From: Lichenihabitans psoromatis
Lineage (GTDB): Bacteria > Pseudomonadota > Alphaproteobacteria > Rhizobiales > Beijerinckiaceae
Direction: 5' to 3'
DNA: 64,000 bases
NCBI RefSeq assembly: GCF_004323635.1
Contig: NZ_CP036515.1
Location: 3,721,501 to 3,785,500, forward strand
Shown here: one piece after another, positions 47,486 to 57,112 of the stretch
Numbering within the stretch: the stretch's first letter is position 1
Layout: each line of letters starts with the position of its first letter
Notes under the pieces: generated by a model
What the model was told of the DNA's origin: nothing
The model's database searches: none
Seen by the model: only the letters and a program-made list of their open reading frames with translations
Translations under genes and position numbers: made by a program

Positions 47486-50194
47486 ATGAACCTCGTCATC
47501 GTCGAGTCGCCGGCGAAAGCGAAGACCATCAACGAATATCTTGGCCGCGACTATCAGGTTCTGGCCTCGTTCGGCCACGTCCGCGATCTTCCGGCCAAGG
47601 ATGGTTCCGTCGATCCGGAGCAGGATTTCGCGATGCTGTGGGAGGTCGACGGCAAAGCCTCAAAACGTCTCTCCGACATCGCTCGTGCCACGAAGGATGC
47701 CGACAAGGTCATCCTCGCGACCGATCCGGATCGCGAGGGCGAGGCCATCTCCTGGCACGTTCTGGAGGTGCTCAAAGCCAAGAAGCTGCTGAAGGGCAAG
47801 ACGGTCGAGCGCGTTACCTTCAATGCCATTACGAAGAACGCGGTGCGGGACGCGATGGCGCATCCGCGTGAGATCGACCAAGCGTTGGTCGATGCCTATC
47901 TGGCGCGGCGGGCGCTCGATTATCTCGTCGGCTTCAATCTCTCGCCGGTCCTGTGGCGCAAGCTCCCCGGGGCCCGCTCGGCGGGCCGCGTGCAATCGGT
48001 GTCGCTGCGGCTGGTCTGCGACCGTGAGAGCGAGATCGAGCGCTTCGTCACGCGCGAATATTGGTCGCTGGTGGCGCATCTCCGCACCGCGCAAAACGTC
48101 GCTTTCGAGGCCCGTCTGACGGGCGCCGACGGCAAAAAGATCACGCGGCTCGATATCGGCACCGGGGCCGAAGCCGCTGCCTTCAAGGCTGCGCTCGACA
48201 CGGCGGACTTCAAGGTCTCGTCGGTGGAGGCGAAACCCGCCAAGCGGCACCCCTTCCCGCCGTTCCGCACCTCGACGCTGCAACAGGATGCCTCGCGCAA
48301 GCTCGGGTTCTCTCCGGCTCGCGCGATGCAGATCGCGCAGAAGCTGTACGAGGGCGTCGCGATCGATGGGGAGACCGCCGGTCTCATCACCTATATGCGG
48401 ACGGACGGCATCGACATGGCGCCGGAGGCGATCGCCAGCGCCCGGAAGGTCATCGGCGACCTGCATGGCGCGCGCTATGTGCCTGCCGCGCCGCGCAAAT
48501 ATACGGTCAAGGCAAAGAACGCACAGGAAGCCCACGAGGCGATCCGCCCGACCGACATGAGCCGCCTGCCGCGCGATGTCGCGCGCTACCTCGAACCCGA
48601 ACAGGCGCGCCTCTACGAACTGATCTGGAAGCGCACCATCGCGAGCCAGATGGAATCTGCCGAACTCGAACGCACTACGGTCGATATCGCGGCCGTGGCG
48701 GCCGGACGCACGATCGAATTGCGAGCGACCGGTCAGGTCGTCAAGTTCGACGGCTTTCTGGCGCTCTACCAGGAGAATGACGAGGACGACGGTGAGGATG
48801 CGGGACGGCTTCCGGCCATGCAGACCGGCGAGACGCTTGCCAAAGACCAGATCATCTCGACCCAGCATTTCACCGAGCCGCCGCCGCGGTTCACGGAAGA
48901 AGCTTTGATCAAACGCATGGAAGAGCTCGGCATTGGCCGTCCGTCGACCTATGCGTCAACGCTCGCGGTGCTGAAGGACCGCGAATATGTCCGGCTCGAC
49001 AAGAAGCGGTTGATTCCCGAGGACAAGGGGCGACTTGTCACGGCGTTTCTCGAATCCTTCTTCAATCGCTGGGTCGATTACGAATTCACGGCCAATCTCG
49101 AGGAACAGCTCGACAGAGTGTCGAGCTCGGACATCGAATTCAAGCAGGTGCTGCGCGACTTCTGGCAGGACTTCAACGCCGCGATCGGCGAGACGAAAGA
49201 CCTGCGGACTACGCAGGTGCTCGACAATCTCAACGAATTGCTCGGCCCCATGGTATTTCCGGCCAAGCCGGATGGTAGCGACCCCCGCGCCTGCCCGCAT
49301 TGTGGCACGGGACAATTGTCGTTGAAGCTCGGCAAGTTCGGCTCGTTCATCGGTTGCTCCAACTACCCCGAGTGCAAGTTTACCCGCACGTTGACGCAGA
49401 CGGGCGGCGAGGCGGCCGGTGCCCCGGGCGACAAGCCCGGTCAGCGTCTGCTCGGCACCGATCCGCAAACCGGGCTCGAGGTGACGATGCGCGACGGGCG
49501 ATTCGGCCCCTATCTGCAACTCGGCGACGGTGAAAAGCCGAAACGATCGTCGCTACCCAAGGGCGTCGGCCCGGCCGACGTCGATCTCGACAAGGCGCTC
49601 ATGTTGCTGTCCTTGCCGCGCGAGATCGCCAAACACCCAACGAGCGGAGAACCGATCCTGGCCGGGATCGGCCGCTTCGGTCCCTATGTCCAGCATGGCA
49701 AAACCTACGCGAATCTCGGCCAGGACGACGACGTTCTCGAGATCGGCGGCAACCGCGCCATCGATCTGATCGTCGCCAAAGAGAGCGGTGTCGGGGGCGG
49801 GCGATTTGGACGGGCCGCGCCCGCCGGACGTGTGCTTGGCGACCATCCCAGTGGTGGCCCGGTGACGGCGCGAGCCGGTCGGTATGGTCCTTACGTTAAT
49901 TGGGGCAAGGTCAACGCGACGCTGCCGAAAGACATGACCGAGGCGAGCGTGACGCTCGAAGATGCGTTGCGCTTCATCGAAGAAAAGGGTGGCGCTGCTC
50001 CGGCAAAGGCCAAGACGGCCCGGAAGCCCGCTGCGAAGCCGAAATCCGCAAGCGCCAAGACTGCAGCGAAAAAACCCGCGACCGGGGCGGCTGCGCCGAA
50101 GACCGCCACGGCCGCCAAGGCAGCTGCGGCCAAACCGAAAGCCACCGCGGCCAAAAAACCCGCCGCGAAGGCTCCGGCCCGTAAAACGGCCTGA
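47486..50194 (+). CDS. topA: DNA topoisomerase I
   Basis: A type IA topoisomerase of 902 residues that relaxes negative supercoils, counterbalancing gyrase. The TOPRIM domain begins at the N-terminus (MNLVIVESPAKAKTINEYLG; DPDREGEAI). The active-site tyrosine is in GLITYMRTDGIDM. A four-cysteine zinc ribbon follows (CPHCG to CSNYPEC), then topoisomerase C-terminal repeats (GRFGPYVQHGKTYANL, GRYGPYVNWGKVNA), and a Lys/Ala/Pro-rich tail of about 65 residues that probably binds DNA non-specifically. Divergent from pyrB and followed by rnr after 115 bases. Confidence 0.98.
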   Translation: MNLVIVESPAKAKTINEYLGRDYQVLASFGHVRDLPAKDGSVDPEQDFAMLWEVDGKASKRLSDIARATKDADKVILATDPDREGEAISWHVLEVLKAKKLLKGKTVERVTFNAITKNAVRDAMAHPREIDQALVDAYLARRALDYLVGFNLSPVLWRKLPGARSAGRVQSVSLRLVCDRESEIERFVTREYWSLVAHLRTAQNVAFEARLTGADGKKITRLDIGTGAEAAAFKAALDTADFKVSSVEAKPAKRHPFPPFRTSTLQQDASRKLGFSPARAMQIAQKLYEGVAIDGETAGLITYMRTDGIDMAPEAIASARKVIGDLHGARYVPAAPRKYTVKAKNAQEAHEAIRPTDMSRLPRDVARYLEPEQARLYELIWKRTIASQMESAELERTTVDIAAVAAGRTIELRATGQVVKFDGFLALYQENDEDDGEDAGRLPAMQTGETLAKDQIISTQHFTEPPPRFTEEALIKRMEELGIGRPSTYASTLAVLKDREYVRLDKKRLIPEDKGRLVTAFLESFFNRWVDYEFTANLEEQLDRVSSSDIEFKQVLRDFWQDFNAAIGETKDLRTTQVLDNLNELLGPMVFPAKPDGSDPRACPHCGTGQLSLKLGKFGSFIGCSNYPECKFTRTLTQTGGEAAGAPGDKPGQRLLGTDPQTGLEVTMRDGRFGPYLQLGDGEKPKRSSLPKGVGPADVDLDKALMLLSLPREIAKHPTSGEPILAGIGRFGPYVQHGKTYANLGQDDDVLEIGGNRAIDLIVAKESGVGGGRFGRAAPAGRVLGDHPSGGPVTARAGRYGPYVNWGKVNATLPKDMTEASVTLEDALRFIEEKGGAAPAKAKTARKPAAKPKSASAKTAAKKPATGAAAPKTATAAKAAAAKPKATAAKKPAAKAPARKTA

Positions 50195-50309
50195 CACGAG
50201 GCTGAGGCGACATCACGCGGGTCGCGTTTTGCGTCTGCTCCATTCCGTGGGACAGTCGCAATGCCCGGTCGCGTTGCTATCTCTGGCTGCAGGACGACCA
50301 TGTGGCCTC

Positions 50310-52667
50310 ATGCCAAAGCAGAAGATCGTGACCGAACAAGCGCCGCCCGGACCCACCAAGGACGACATTCTCGCCTTCATCAAACGCGAAAAAGTCGCTG
50401 CCGCTTCGGCGGGCCGCAGCGCACCCTTGGCGATCGGCAAGCGTGAGATCGCCCGCGCATTCGGGATCAAGGGCGACGCGGCGCGAATCGAATTGAAGCA
50501 ACTCTTGAAAGAGATGGAGCAGGACGGCGTCGTCGAGCGTCGCCATGCCCGCTTCGAACGAGCCGGAGCACTGCCCACAGTGCTCGCAGTCGACATCGTG
50601 GGCCGCGACAGCGACGGCGATCTGGTGGCCAAACCCGTCGATTGGGACAGCGCAACCCACGGGGTTGCGCCTCGCATTCTGTTGCATGTTCCGCGCAAGT
50701 CCCGCCCCGGCCTGCCGGCGCCAGGGGTCGGGGATCGGGCTCTGGTCCGCATCGAGACAACGACTGAGGCCCCATCGAAGACCCCCGTTGTGATCGGTCG
50801 CATCATCAAACTGCTGGCCAAGGCGCGGTCGCGCATCATCGGCGTGTTTCGAGATCGCGCGGATGTCGGCCTGCGGGTTTTGCCGACCGACAAGAAGAAT
50901 TCCCAAACCGAATATGTGGTGCCTGCCGAATTCCGCGCCGACGCTGAGGACGGCGACCTCGTGTCGGTCGAGCTTCTCGGGCGCGGCAATAGCTTCGGGC
51001 TGCCGATCGTCAAAGTCGTCGAGCGGCTCGGCTCGATCAACAGCGAGAAGGCCATCAGCCTGATCGCGATCCAGACCCATCACATCCCGAACGTGTTCCG
51101 CCCCGCCGCGCTGACCGAAGCCGAGGCGGTGCGTCCGCCAACGCTGGCGGGGCGCGAGGATTGGCGCGACCTGCCGCTCGTCACCATCGATCCGCCCGAC
51201 GCGAAAGATCACGACGACGCGGTCTATGCGGTGCCGGATGACGCCCCCGACAATGAAGGCGGTCAGATCGTCACCGTCGCGATCGCGGATGTCGCCTCGG
51301 TGGTCCACCCCGGTTCGGCACTCGACCGGGAAGCGCTCGATCGCGGCAATTCGGTTTATTTCCCGGACCGTGTCGTGCCGATGCTTCCCGAACGGATTTC
51401 CAGCGATCTCGGCTCGCTCAGGCCGCTCGAAGATCGGCCGGCGCTTGCGGTCAGGATGGTGCTTGGTCCCGACGGGCGGAAGATCCGGCATACGTTTCAT
51501 CGCGTGATGATGCGGTCGCACGCCAAGCTCAACTATGCTCAGGCGCAAGCCGCGATCGATGGTCGTCTGGACGACATCACGACCCCGATCCTCGACACGA
51601 TCCTGCGTCCGCTCTGGGCGGCTTATGCGACCGCCAAACGCGCACGGGACGATCGGTCTCCGCTCGATCTCGATCTGCCCGAACGCAAGATCGTGCTGAA
51701 GCCGGACGGCACGGTGGACCGCGTCATGGTTCCGGAACGGCTCGATGCCCATAAGCTGATCGAGGAGTTCATGATCCTCGCCAATGTCGCGGCTGCCGAA
51801 ACGCTCGAAGCCAAGCGGCAGGTACTGATCTACCGGGTGCATGACGAACCATCGATTGAGAAGCTGAATGCGCTAGCGGAGTTTCTCGGCTCGATCGGCA
51901 TCAAGCTCGCGAAGGGCCAGGTTTTACGGCCGATCCAGTTCAACGGGATTCTTGGGCGTGTGAAGGGCAGCGATAACGAACATCTCGTCAATGAGGTCGT
52001 GCTCCGCTCGCAGGCGCAGGCCGAATATTCGGCTGAAAATTATGGACACTTTGGCCTCAACCTGCGGCGTTACGCTCATTTCACCTCGCCGATCCGCCGC
52101 TACGCCGACCTGATCGTCCATCGCGCCCTCATCAAAGCGCTCGACCTCGGGGCGGACGGGTTGCCGGAGATGGGCCTCGGCGAATTGGCCGAGATCGCAA
52201 CCAAGATTTCGGCGGCCGAGCGACGGGCGATGGCGGCCGAGCGCGAGACGATCGATCGACTGATCGCCACCTATTTGGCCGATCGGATCGGTGCGACCTT
52301 CGCGGGCCGGATTTCAGGCGTGACCCGCGCTGGGCTTTTCATCAAGCTGAGCGAAACGGGCGCGGACGGCTTCGTGCCGGCGAGCCAACTCGGCGACGAA
52401 TATTTTCGCTTCGACGAGGCGATGCGGAGCATGGTCGGCACGCAGACCGGCACGACATATCGGCTTGGCGACATCGTCGAGGTCAAGTTGGTCGAAGCCG
52501 CGCCACTGGCCGGAGCGCTCCGGTTCGAGATCGTCAGCGAAGGCCGTCGCCGCAAATTATTGGGTAAAAGCAAACATCCCTCGGGAATGACGATCAAGAG
52601 TGGTCGGCTCGAGGCGAAGAAACGCGCCAAAGCCGCTCAGCGCAATCTCGGCAAGGGCCGTTCGTGA
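50310..52667 (+). CDS. rnr: Ribonuclease R
   Basis: A processive 3'-5' exoribonuclease able to degrade structured RNA, 785 residues. Order of domains: N-terminal helix-turn-helix (DDILAFIKREK to GIKGDAARIELKQLL), cold-shock domains, the RNB catalytic domain with the metal aspartates in TIDPPDAKDHDDAVYA, and a C-terminal S1 domain (GRISGVTRAGLFIKLSETG). A short basic tail follows. I start at the ATG at 50310 (MPKQKIVTEQAPPGP); the frame is open further upstream only inside the topA 3' end. Its stop overlaps the next gene as TGATG. Confidence 0.97.
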   Translation: MPKQKIVTEQAPPGPTKDDILAFIKREKVAAASAGRSAPLAIGKREIARAFGIKGDAARIELKQLLKEMEQDGVVERRHARFERAGALPTVLAVDIVGRDSDGDLVAKPVDWDSATHGVAPRILLHVPRKSRPGLPAPGVGDRALVRIETTTEAPSKTPVVIGRIIKLLAKARSRIIGVFRDRADVGLRVLPTDKKNSQTEYVVPAEFRADAEDGDLVSVELLGRGNSFGLPIVKVVERLGSINSEKAISLIAIQTHHIPNVFRPAALTEAEAVRPPTLAGREDWRDLPLVTIDPPDAKDHDDAVYAVPDDAPDNEGGQIVTVAIADVASVVHPGSALDREALDRGNSVYFPDRVVPMLPERISSDLGSLRPLEDRPALAVRMVLGPDGRKIRHTFHRVMMRSHAKLNYAQAQAAIDGRLDDITTPILDTILRPLWAAYATAKRARDDRSPLDLDLPERKIVLKPDGTVDRVMVPERLDAHKLIEEFMILANVAAAETLEAKRQVLIYRVHDEPSIEKLNALAEFLGSIGIKLAKGQVLRPIQFNGILGRVKGSDNEHLVNEVVLRSQAQAEYSAENYGHFGLNLRRYAHFTSPIRRYADLIVHRALIKALDLGADGLPEMGLGELAEIATKISAAERRAMAAERETIDRLIATYLADRIGATFAGRISGVTRAGLFIKLSETGADGFVPASQLGDEYFRFDEAMRSMVGTQTGTTYRLGDIVEVKLVEAAPLAGALRFEIVSEGRRRKLLGKSKHPSGMTIKSGRLEAKKRAKAAQRNLGKGRS

Positions 52668-53071
52668 TGACGATACTGAACCTTCGCGACGAGACCCGCG
52701 ACACCATGACGTCGCTGAAACGCGGCGTCGTCGGTCGCTGCCCGCGTTGCGGCAAAGGCCACATCTTCCGCGCCTATCTCAAGGTGCAAGACCAGTGCGA
52801 GGTTTGCGGCGAGGACCTGCATCACCATCGAGCCGACGATGCACCACCCTACATCACCATCCTGATCGTCGCTCACATCATGGGGTTCATCATGCTGGTC
52901 GTGCTGACGGCCTATGAGGACATCCCGTTCTGGATCCAGATGACGCTTTGGCCCGGGCTCGTGCTGGCCTTGTGTTTGACACTGCTGCCTCGCATCAAGG
53001 GAGCGTTGATCGGTCTGCAATGGGCCCAGCGCATGCATGGATTTGGCGGAGAAACGGATCCGATCGGATGA
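52667..53071 (+). CDS. DUF983 family membrane protein
   Basis: A 134-residue protein with two CxxC-type zinc motifs near the N-terminus (RCPRCGKG and CEVCGEDLHHH), followed by two membrane helices (ITILIVAHIMGFIMLVVLTA and WIQMTLWPGLVLALCLTL). DUF983 proteins are common in alphaproteobacteria, often next to rnr; their function is unknown. The ATG overlaps the rnr stop by one base (TGATG), indicating coupling; a GTG three bases earlier is a minor alternative. Confidence 0.92.
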   Translation: MTILNLRDETRDTMTSLKRGVVGRCPRCGKGHIFRAYLKVQDQCEVCGEDLHHHRADDAPPYITILIVAHIMGFIMLVVLTAYEDIPFWIQMTLWPGLVLALCLTLLPRIKGALIGLQWAQRMHGFGGETDPIG

Positions 53072-53099
53072 GTCGCCCGTCCGATCGCCACGACCGCCG

Positions 53100-54284
53100 A
53101 TGACCGAACTCGCACAACCGAACATCGGACAGCCGCCGCTGTCGCGAACCGCGACGCTTGTGGCCGCCATCGCGACCATTACGCTCGTGGGTATCGGCCT
53201 TTCGCTCTCTGTCGCCCTTCTTGCGATCCGCATGGAGGAGGCCGGATATTCGTCGGCCGCGATTGGACTCAGCACCTCGGTGTCGGGGCTCGCCAATGTG
53301 ATCGGCGCTCCAGTCGTGCCGCGCCTCGCACGCATGTTCGGCGTGCAGGGCTTGCTCTATATCGCCATCGGCGTCGGTGCCATCACGCTGCTGACCTTTT
53401 CGGCAACGCCGATCGGCCTGTGGATCGCCCTGCGTTTCGTCTTCGGCGCGGCGCTGGCGATCCTCTTCGTGATGAGCGAATTCTGGATCGTGTCGGCTTC
53501 ACCCGCGCAGAGACGGGGCCTGATCACCGGCATCTACGCCACCTGTCTGGCGCTAGGCTTTGCGGCCGGTCCCGCCATTCTGGGCCTGACCGGAACCTCC
53601 GGCAGCCTGCCGTTTTGGACCGGCGCCGCCCTGATGCTCCTCGGTTTGGTCCCGGTCGCGGTCGCTGGGCGATCTACGCCTGCGGTCGAAAAATCCGCGA
53701 AGCTCTCGCTTCTCGTTCTCATCCGCACCGTGCCGCTGGCGACGGCAGCCGCTTTCGTGTTCGGGGTGTTTGAGACCGCGTCCATGAGCCTGTTTCCGGT
53801 CTATGCCTTGCGGCTTGATCTCTCGGCTGGTGTCGGGGCAGCCTTGATCAGTTGCGCGGCGCTCGGCAACGTCGTGTTCCAGATCCCGCTGGGGCTGGCT
53901 GGCGATCGCCTATCGCGCAGGGTCGTCCTGCTGTTTTGCGGTCTCAGTGGCGTTCTCGGCGCGCTCGGCATGATGCTGGTCGGCTCAAACGTTGTCGGGC
54001 TCTGTCTCGTGGTGTTCCTATGGGGCGGGCTCACGGCCGGTCTTTACACCGTCGGCCTTGCCTTGATCGGCGATCGATTCAAAGGCGCCGAACTGGCCGC
54101 AGCCAGCGGCGCTGTCGTGATGCTCTACTCGGTGGGCCTCGTGGTGGGGCCTCCGGTGCTCGGACAGTTGATGGATTGGCGCCTCAGTGGTCTGCCGCTC
54201 GGCTTGTTGACGCTCTTCGCGCTCTACGTGGTGCTGGCATCGTACAAGCTTCTCAAAACGCGCTGGAGTGGCCGCGAGACTTGA
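53100..54284 (+). CDS. Major facilitator superfamily transporter
   Basis: A 394-residue MFS permease with about 12 membrane helices; the loop between helices 2 and 3 carries a weak MFS motif (APVVPRLARMFGVQG), and the symmetric motif in the second half is GLAGDRLSRRVVL. It resembles the YcaD-like branch. Substrate is unknown. I start at the ATG at 53100 (MTELAQPNIGQPP), 28 bases after the DUF983 stop; an in-frame ATG at 53037 inside DUF983 would add 21 charged residues. Confidence 0.88.
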   Translation: MTELAQPNIGQPPLSRTATLVAAIATITLVGIGLSLSVALLAIRMEEAGYSSAAIGLSTSVSGLANVIGAPVVPRLARMFGVQGLLYIAIGVGAITLLTFSATPIGLWIALRFVFGAALAILFVMSEFWIVSASPAQRRGLITGIYATCLALGFAAGPAILGLTGTSGSLPFWTGAALMLLGLVPVAVAGRSTPAVEKSAKLSLLVLIRTVPLATAAAFVFGVFETASMSLFPVYALRLDLSAGVGAALISCAALGNVVFQIPLGLAGDRLSRRVVLLFCGLSGVLGALGMMLVGSNVVGLCLVVFLWGGLTAGLYTVGLALIGDRFKGAELAAASGAVVMLYSVGLVVGPPVLGQLMDWRLSGLPLGLLTLFALYVVLASYKLLKTRWSGRET

Positions 54285-54404
54285 CTTTGAGCCGTTCAGA
54301 TTTATGGTCCGGCCACATAACGGCGCGGGTATGTCATCCGCGCCGGTTTGCGTATTATCGGGTTTGGCCGCGTCACGCCGCCCAGTTGCATTCGGGATAG
54401 AGTC

Positions 54405-54572
54405 ATGGCTAAGGCCGCAACCATCAAGATCAAGCTTCTCTCGACCGCCGACACCGGCTTTTTCTACGTGACTGAAAAGAACGCACGGACCAAGACCGAT
54501 AAGTTTTCGTTCAAGAAGTATGACCCGGTCGCTCGCAAGCACGTCGAATTCAAAGAAACGAAAATCAAGTAA
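54405..54572 (+). CDS. rpmG: 50S ribosomal protein L33
   Basis: A 55-residue ribosomal protein ([20 protein letters not shown]). It lacks the CxxC zinc pairs, so it is the zinc-independent form. Normal length and start. It stands alone between the MFS gene and a long gap before the convergent pleD; two GC-rich hairpins without T-tracts follow the stop at 54582-54596 and 54611-54630. Confidence 0.97.
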   Translation: MAKAATIKIKLLSTADTGFFYVTEKNARTKTDKFSFKKYDPVARKHVEFKETKIK

Positions 54573-55148
54573 GTCACACAGGCCCGCTCTGCGGGTCGAT
54601 AACGATCGACGGCCCCGCAAAGTCGGGGTCGCAGGCTCTTCAAGCCGATCGACTTCATACGAATCCGTCGCGACTGGCTAAGGCTTATGTCGCGAAGCAC
54701 GCTGGGTTCGCTTGGCGTAAGCGCTCGCATTCATCCGTCCGACGCTTAAAGGCTGCGCGCTGCCAATCCCGCTTTGAGGCGAAGCGCCACCGATTTTCAG
54801 GTCTGCGCGTCGAGATCATGAAGAAGGAGGCCGGCCGGAAGTGACGACGAGGAGGCCACTCCTGTCACTTCCGAACCGGCCAACCCCACGGACCCAGGAG
54901 ATGCGGCGGACCTGAGCACCCCGTAGGGTATTTGAAGACGATTTCCATCGTCTTGTATCTCGTGCGGCGGGGCAAACGGTCGGCAAGCGATCGACGCTCC
55001 CGTCCCAGTTCCCGCTCGAAAATAACCTGTGCCTCGAGATTTGCAATCAGAGTCCGACGCTAAGGTCAAACTCATCGATCATTTGAGTTAATGCTGAGGC
55101 AATGCGCCTCCAGGCTCCCTTCGGCTGAAAGCCTTTGCGCCACGCCCG
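54573..55148. other. 576-base gap between rpmG and pleD: candidate structured RNA region
   Basis: No coding frame here is convincing, although several short frames are open. Notable structure: two GC-rich hairpins just after rpmG (54582-54596, 54611-54630), a long hairpin at 54829-54881, and a perfect 8-bp hairpin AAGACGAT-TTCC-ATCGTCTT at 54935-54954. I compared it by eye with what I remember of 6S RNA, tmRNA, RNase P RNA and SRP RNA and found no match. A small RNA or 3'-UTR structures are both possible; direction of transcription cannot be decided. Confidence 0.4.
54829..54881. other. Long near-perfect stem-loop
   Basis: GGAAGTGAC (54837-54845) pairs exactly with GTCACTTCC (54864-54872). 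Inside, AGGAG (54850-54854) pairs with CTCCT (54859-54863) around a GCCA loop, and outside, GGCCGG (54829-54834) pairs with CCGGCC (54876-54881). That gives 20 base pairs in three stacked helices separated by small internal loops. No T-tract follows, so it is not a standard terminator. It is about 250 bases from rpmG and 270 from the pleD stop. Confidence 0.55.
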
Positions 55149-56519
55149 TTACGCCGCATGCGCCGACACCATATTGCGGCCGCCGCGCTTCGACCGGTAG
55201 AGCGCCAAGTCGGCCCGCTTGAACAACGTCCCGGGATCCGAATCACCACCACGATCGGCGATACCGATCGACACCGTGATCGACAGCGTTCGGGTCCCCC
55301 GTTCGACAGGAAAAGCCGAATGGCCGACCGCGCTTCTGACCCGTTCGGCGACGAGTTCGGCAATTTCGATATTGGTCTCAGGGAGAACGATGATGAACTC
55401 CTCACCGCCAAGGCGACACATGACATCGCCCGCTCGGATCACCTTCTTGACGCGCGACGCGAAGCCCCGCAGCACCTCGTCGCCGACATCATGTCCGAAC
55501 GTGTCATTGACGCTCTTGAAGTGATCGAGGTCGACGATCATCATCGAGAGAGGCTTGCCTCGACTGGCCGCATTAGTCATCAGCGCTTTCAGGTGACTTT
55601 CGAGATAGCGCCGATTGTTGAGACCGGTGAGCGAATCCACCACGGCCATTTCGATCGAAGTTCTCAATTGCTCGCGCAAGCTGTCGGAATATCGTTTCCG
55701 TCGAACCTGCGTCGCGACCCGCGTGAGCAGTTCGGTACGGTCGATCGGGCGATTGACATAATCATTCACGCCGATATCCAGCCCGCGCAGGATCCGGGCC
55801 TTGTCGTCATGGCCCGCGATGAGCAGGATCGGCAGCTGACGGGTTCGTTCGAGAGAGCGCAATTGGCCGCAAAGGCGGAGCGCATCATAATCCTGCAGCC
55901 CAAGACTGACGATCACCAGGTCATAATCATCTCTGACCGTGCGAAGCAGCGCGTCTTCAGGCCGACGTTCGATCGTAAGATAATGAGCGCTCGCGAGCGT
56001 GATCGCGAGTCGCTCGACCGAGTCGAGCTTGTCATCAACGAGCAGCACGCGTCCGCCAAGCCCGATGTCATCGGCCACGTTCGGCAGCGCGCCGGCAACC
56101 CCAAGAACCGCGACGGCACTCGCCCGGCTGCGTAATTCGTCGAGCACCACCTTCAGCCGTGTCAGCGAGCGCACGCGGGCCAGGAGTGCGACCTCATCGA
56201 TCGGCTTGGTGAGGAAATCATCAGCCCCGGCCTCAAGACCTTTGATCCGGTCGGCGGCCTCGTCGAGCGCCGTGACCATCATCACAGGAATATGAGCCGT
56301 TGCCGGATTGGCTTTGAGCCGTCGACAGGTTTCAAAGCCGTCCATGTCGGGCATCATGACGTCGAGCAGCACGAGATCGCAGTGATCGTGCTCGCAAAGG
56401 CGCAGTGCTTCTGCGCCGCTGGTTGCGGTCAGGACGTCGAAGTATTCCGCCGAGAGGCGAGCCTCGAGCAGTTTAACGTTCGGGAGAAGATCGTCGACGA
56501 CAAGAATACGCGCGGTCAT
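55149..56519 (-). CDS. pleD: Diguanylate cyclase response regulator PleD
   Basis: A REC-REC-GGDEF protein of 456 residues that makes cyclic di-GMP when phosphorylated and acts in the cell-pole programme of alphaproteobacteria. The phospho-acceptor is Asp53 (LVLLDVMMPDMDG), the same number as in Caulobacter PleD. The second receiver (about residues 150-280) is an adaptor lacking a full acidic site. The catalytic motif is GGEEF at 371-375, and a product-inhibition I-site RAGD is at 362-365, so feedback control is expected. It follows divK after 10 bases; the pair is an operon. Confidence 0.97.
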   Translation of the reverse strand: MTARILVVDDLLPNVKLLEARLSAEYFDVLTATSGAEALRLCEHDHCDLVLLDVMMPDMDGFETCRRLKANPATAHIPVMMVTALDEAADRIKGLEAGADDFLTKPIDEVALLARVRSLTRLKVVLDELRSRASAVAVLGVAGALPNVADDIGLGGRVLLVDDKLDSVERLAITLASAHYLTIERRPEDALLRTVRDDYDLVIVSLGLQDYDALRLCGQLRSLERTRQLPILLIAGHDDKARILRGLDIGVNDYVNRPIDRTELLTRVATQVRRKRYSDSLREQLRTSIEMAVVDSLTGLNNRRYLESHLKALMTNAASRGKPLSMMIVDLDHFKSVNDTFGHDVGDEVLRGFASRVKKVIRAGDVMCRLGGEEFIIVLPETNIEIAELVAERVRSAVGHSAFPVERGTRTLSITVSIGIADRGGDSDPGTLFKRADLALYRSKRGGRNMVSAHAA

Positions 56520-56529
56520 CGGACAGCCT

Positions 56530-56901
56530 TCACCGATCCTCGAGATAATTGCGGACAGTTTCGAGGAACTTGACCACCGAAATCGGCTTGGACAGATAGG
56601 CCTCGCAGCCGCCCTGGCGGATCTTCTCCTCGTCCCCCTTCATGGCAAAAGCCGTGATGGCGATGACGGGAATCGACCGTAACTCGTCATCATCCTTGAG
56701 CCATTGGGTCACCTGCAGGCCAGAGACCTCGGGGAGCTGAATGTCCATCAGAATGAGATCAGGCTTGTGTTTCCGCGCAAGGCCAACGGCCTCCACGCCA
56801 TTCCGGGTCTGAACAGTGTTGTAGCCGTTCGCCTCGAGGAGGTCACTGAACAGCTTCATGTTCAGCTCGTTGTCTTCTACGATCAGAACTGTCTTTGCCA
56901 T
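56530..56901 (-). CDS. divK: Single-domain response regulator DivK
   Basis: A 123-residue stand-alone receiver that, when phosphorylated, steers cell-fate kinases such as DivL/CckA and PleC/DivJ. The phospho-acceptor is Asp53 ([13 protein letters not shown]), with Asp10 in the acidic pocket, Thr and Lys in the usual places ([19 protein letters not shown]). I start at the ATG at 56899-56901 ([18 protein letters not shown]); upstream in-frame codons extend into Arg-rich sequence without family similarity. The 211 bases upstream to the DUF3572 gene hold no CtrA-type TTAA-N7-TTAA site that I could see. Confidence 0.97.
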   Translation of the reverse strand: MAKTVLIVEDNELNMKLFSDLLEANGYNTVQTRNGVEAVGLARKHKPDLILMDIQLPEVSGLQVTQWLKDDDELRSIPVIAITAFAMKGDEEKIRQGGCEAYLSKPISVVKFLETVRNYLEDR

Positions 56902-57112
56902 CACGCCCAAGCCTTTGTTTCCCCGGATTGGACAAGGGCGGGCCCCTCTCTCAAACCGTGTCGATCGTTCTCGACAAGCCTGAGCTTCACTCAGTCGGCG
57001 CAACGATCATGATGTCTTCGCGACGCGAATTCATCGACATCGACGCTGCCTTGAGGCGCTTCCAACCACACGAATAGGTTAGATTGAAGACATTGACGAA
57101 AGGAAAATCCAA

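Noticed and set aside
47660-48868. 402-codon minus-strand frame opposite topA
   Set aside because: Antisense shadow of topA; no recognisable domain.
50277-51842. 521-codon minus-strand frame opposite rnr
   Set aside because: Longest antisense frame in the window but opposite a certain RNase R, with low-information His/Arg/Asp-rich composition.
54348-54404. Longer start for rpmG
   Set aside because: Would add 19 residues before [10 protein letters not shown], which is the invariant L33 N-terminus.
54797-55075. 92-codon minus-strand frame in the rpmG-pleD gap
   Set aside because: It runs through the long hairpin, has Ser/Gly/Ala-rich composition and no good ribosome-binding site; treated as part of a probable non-coding region.
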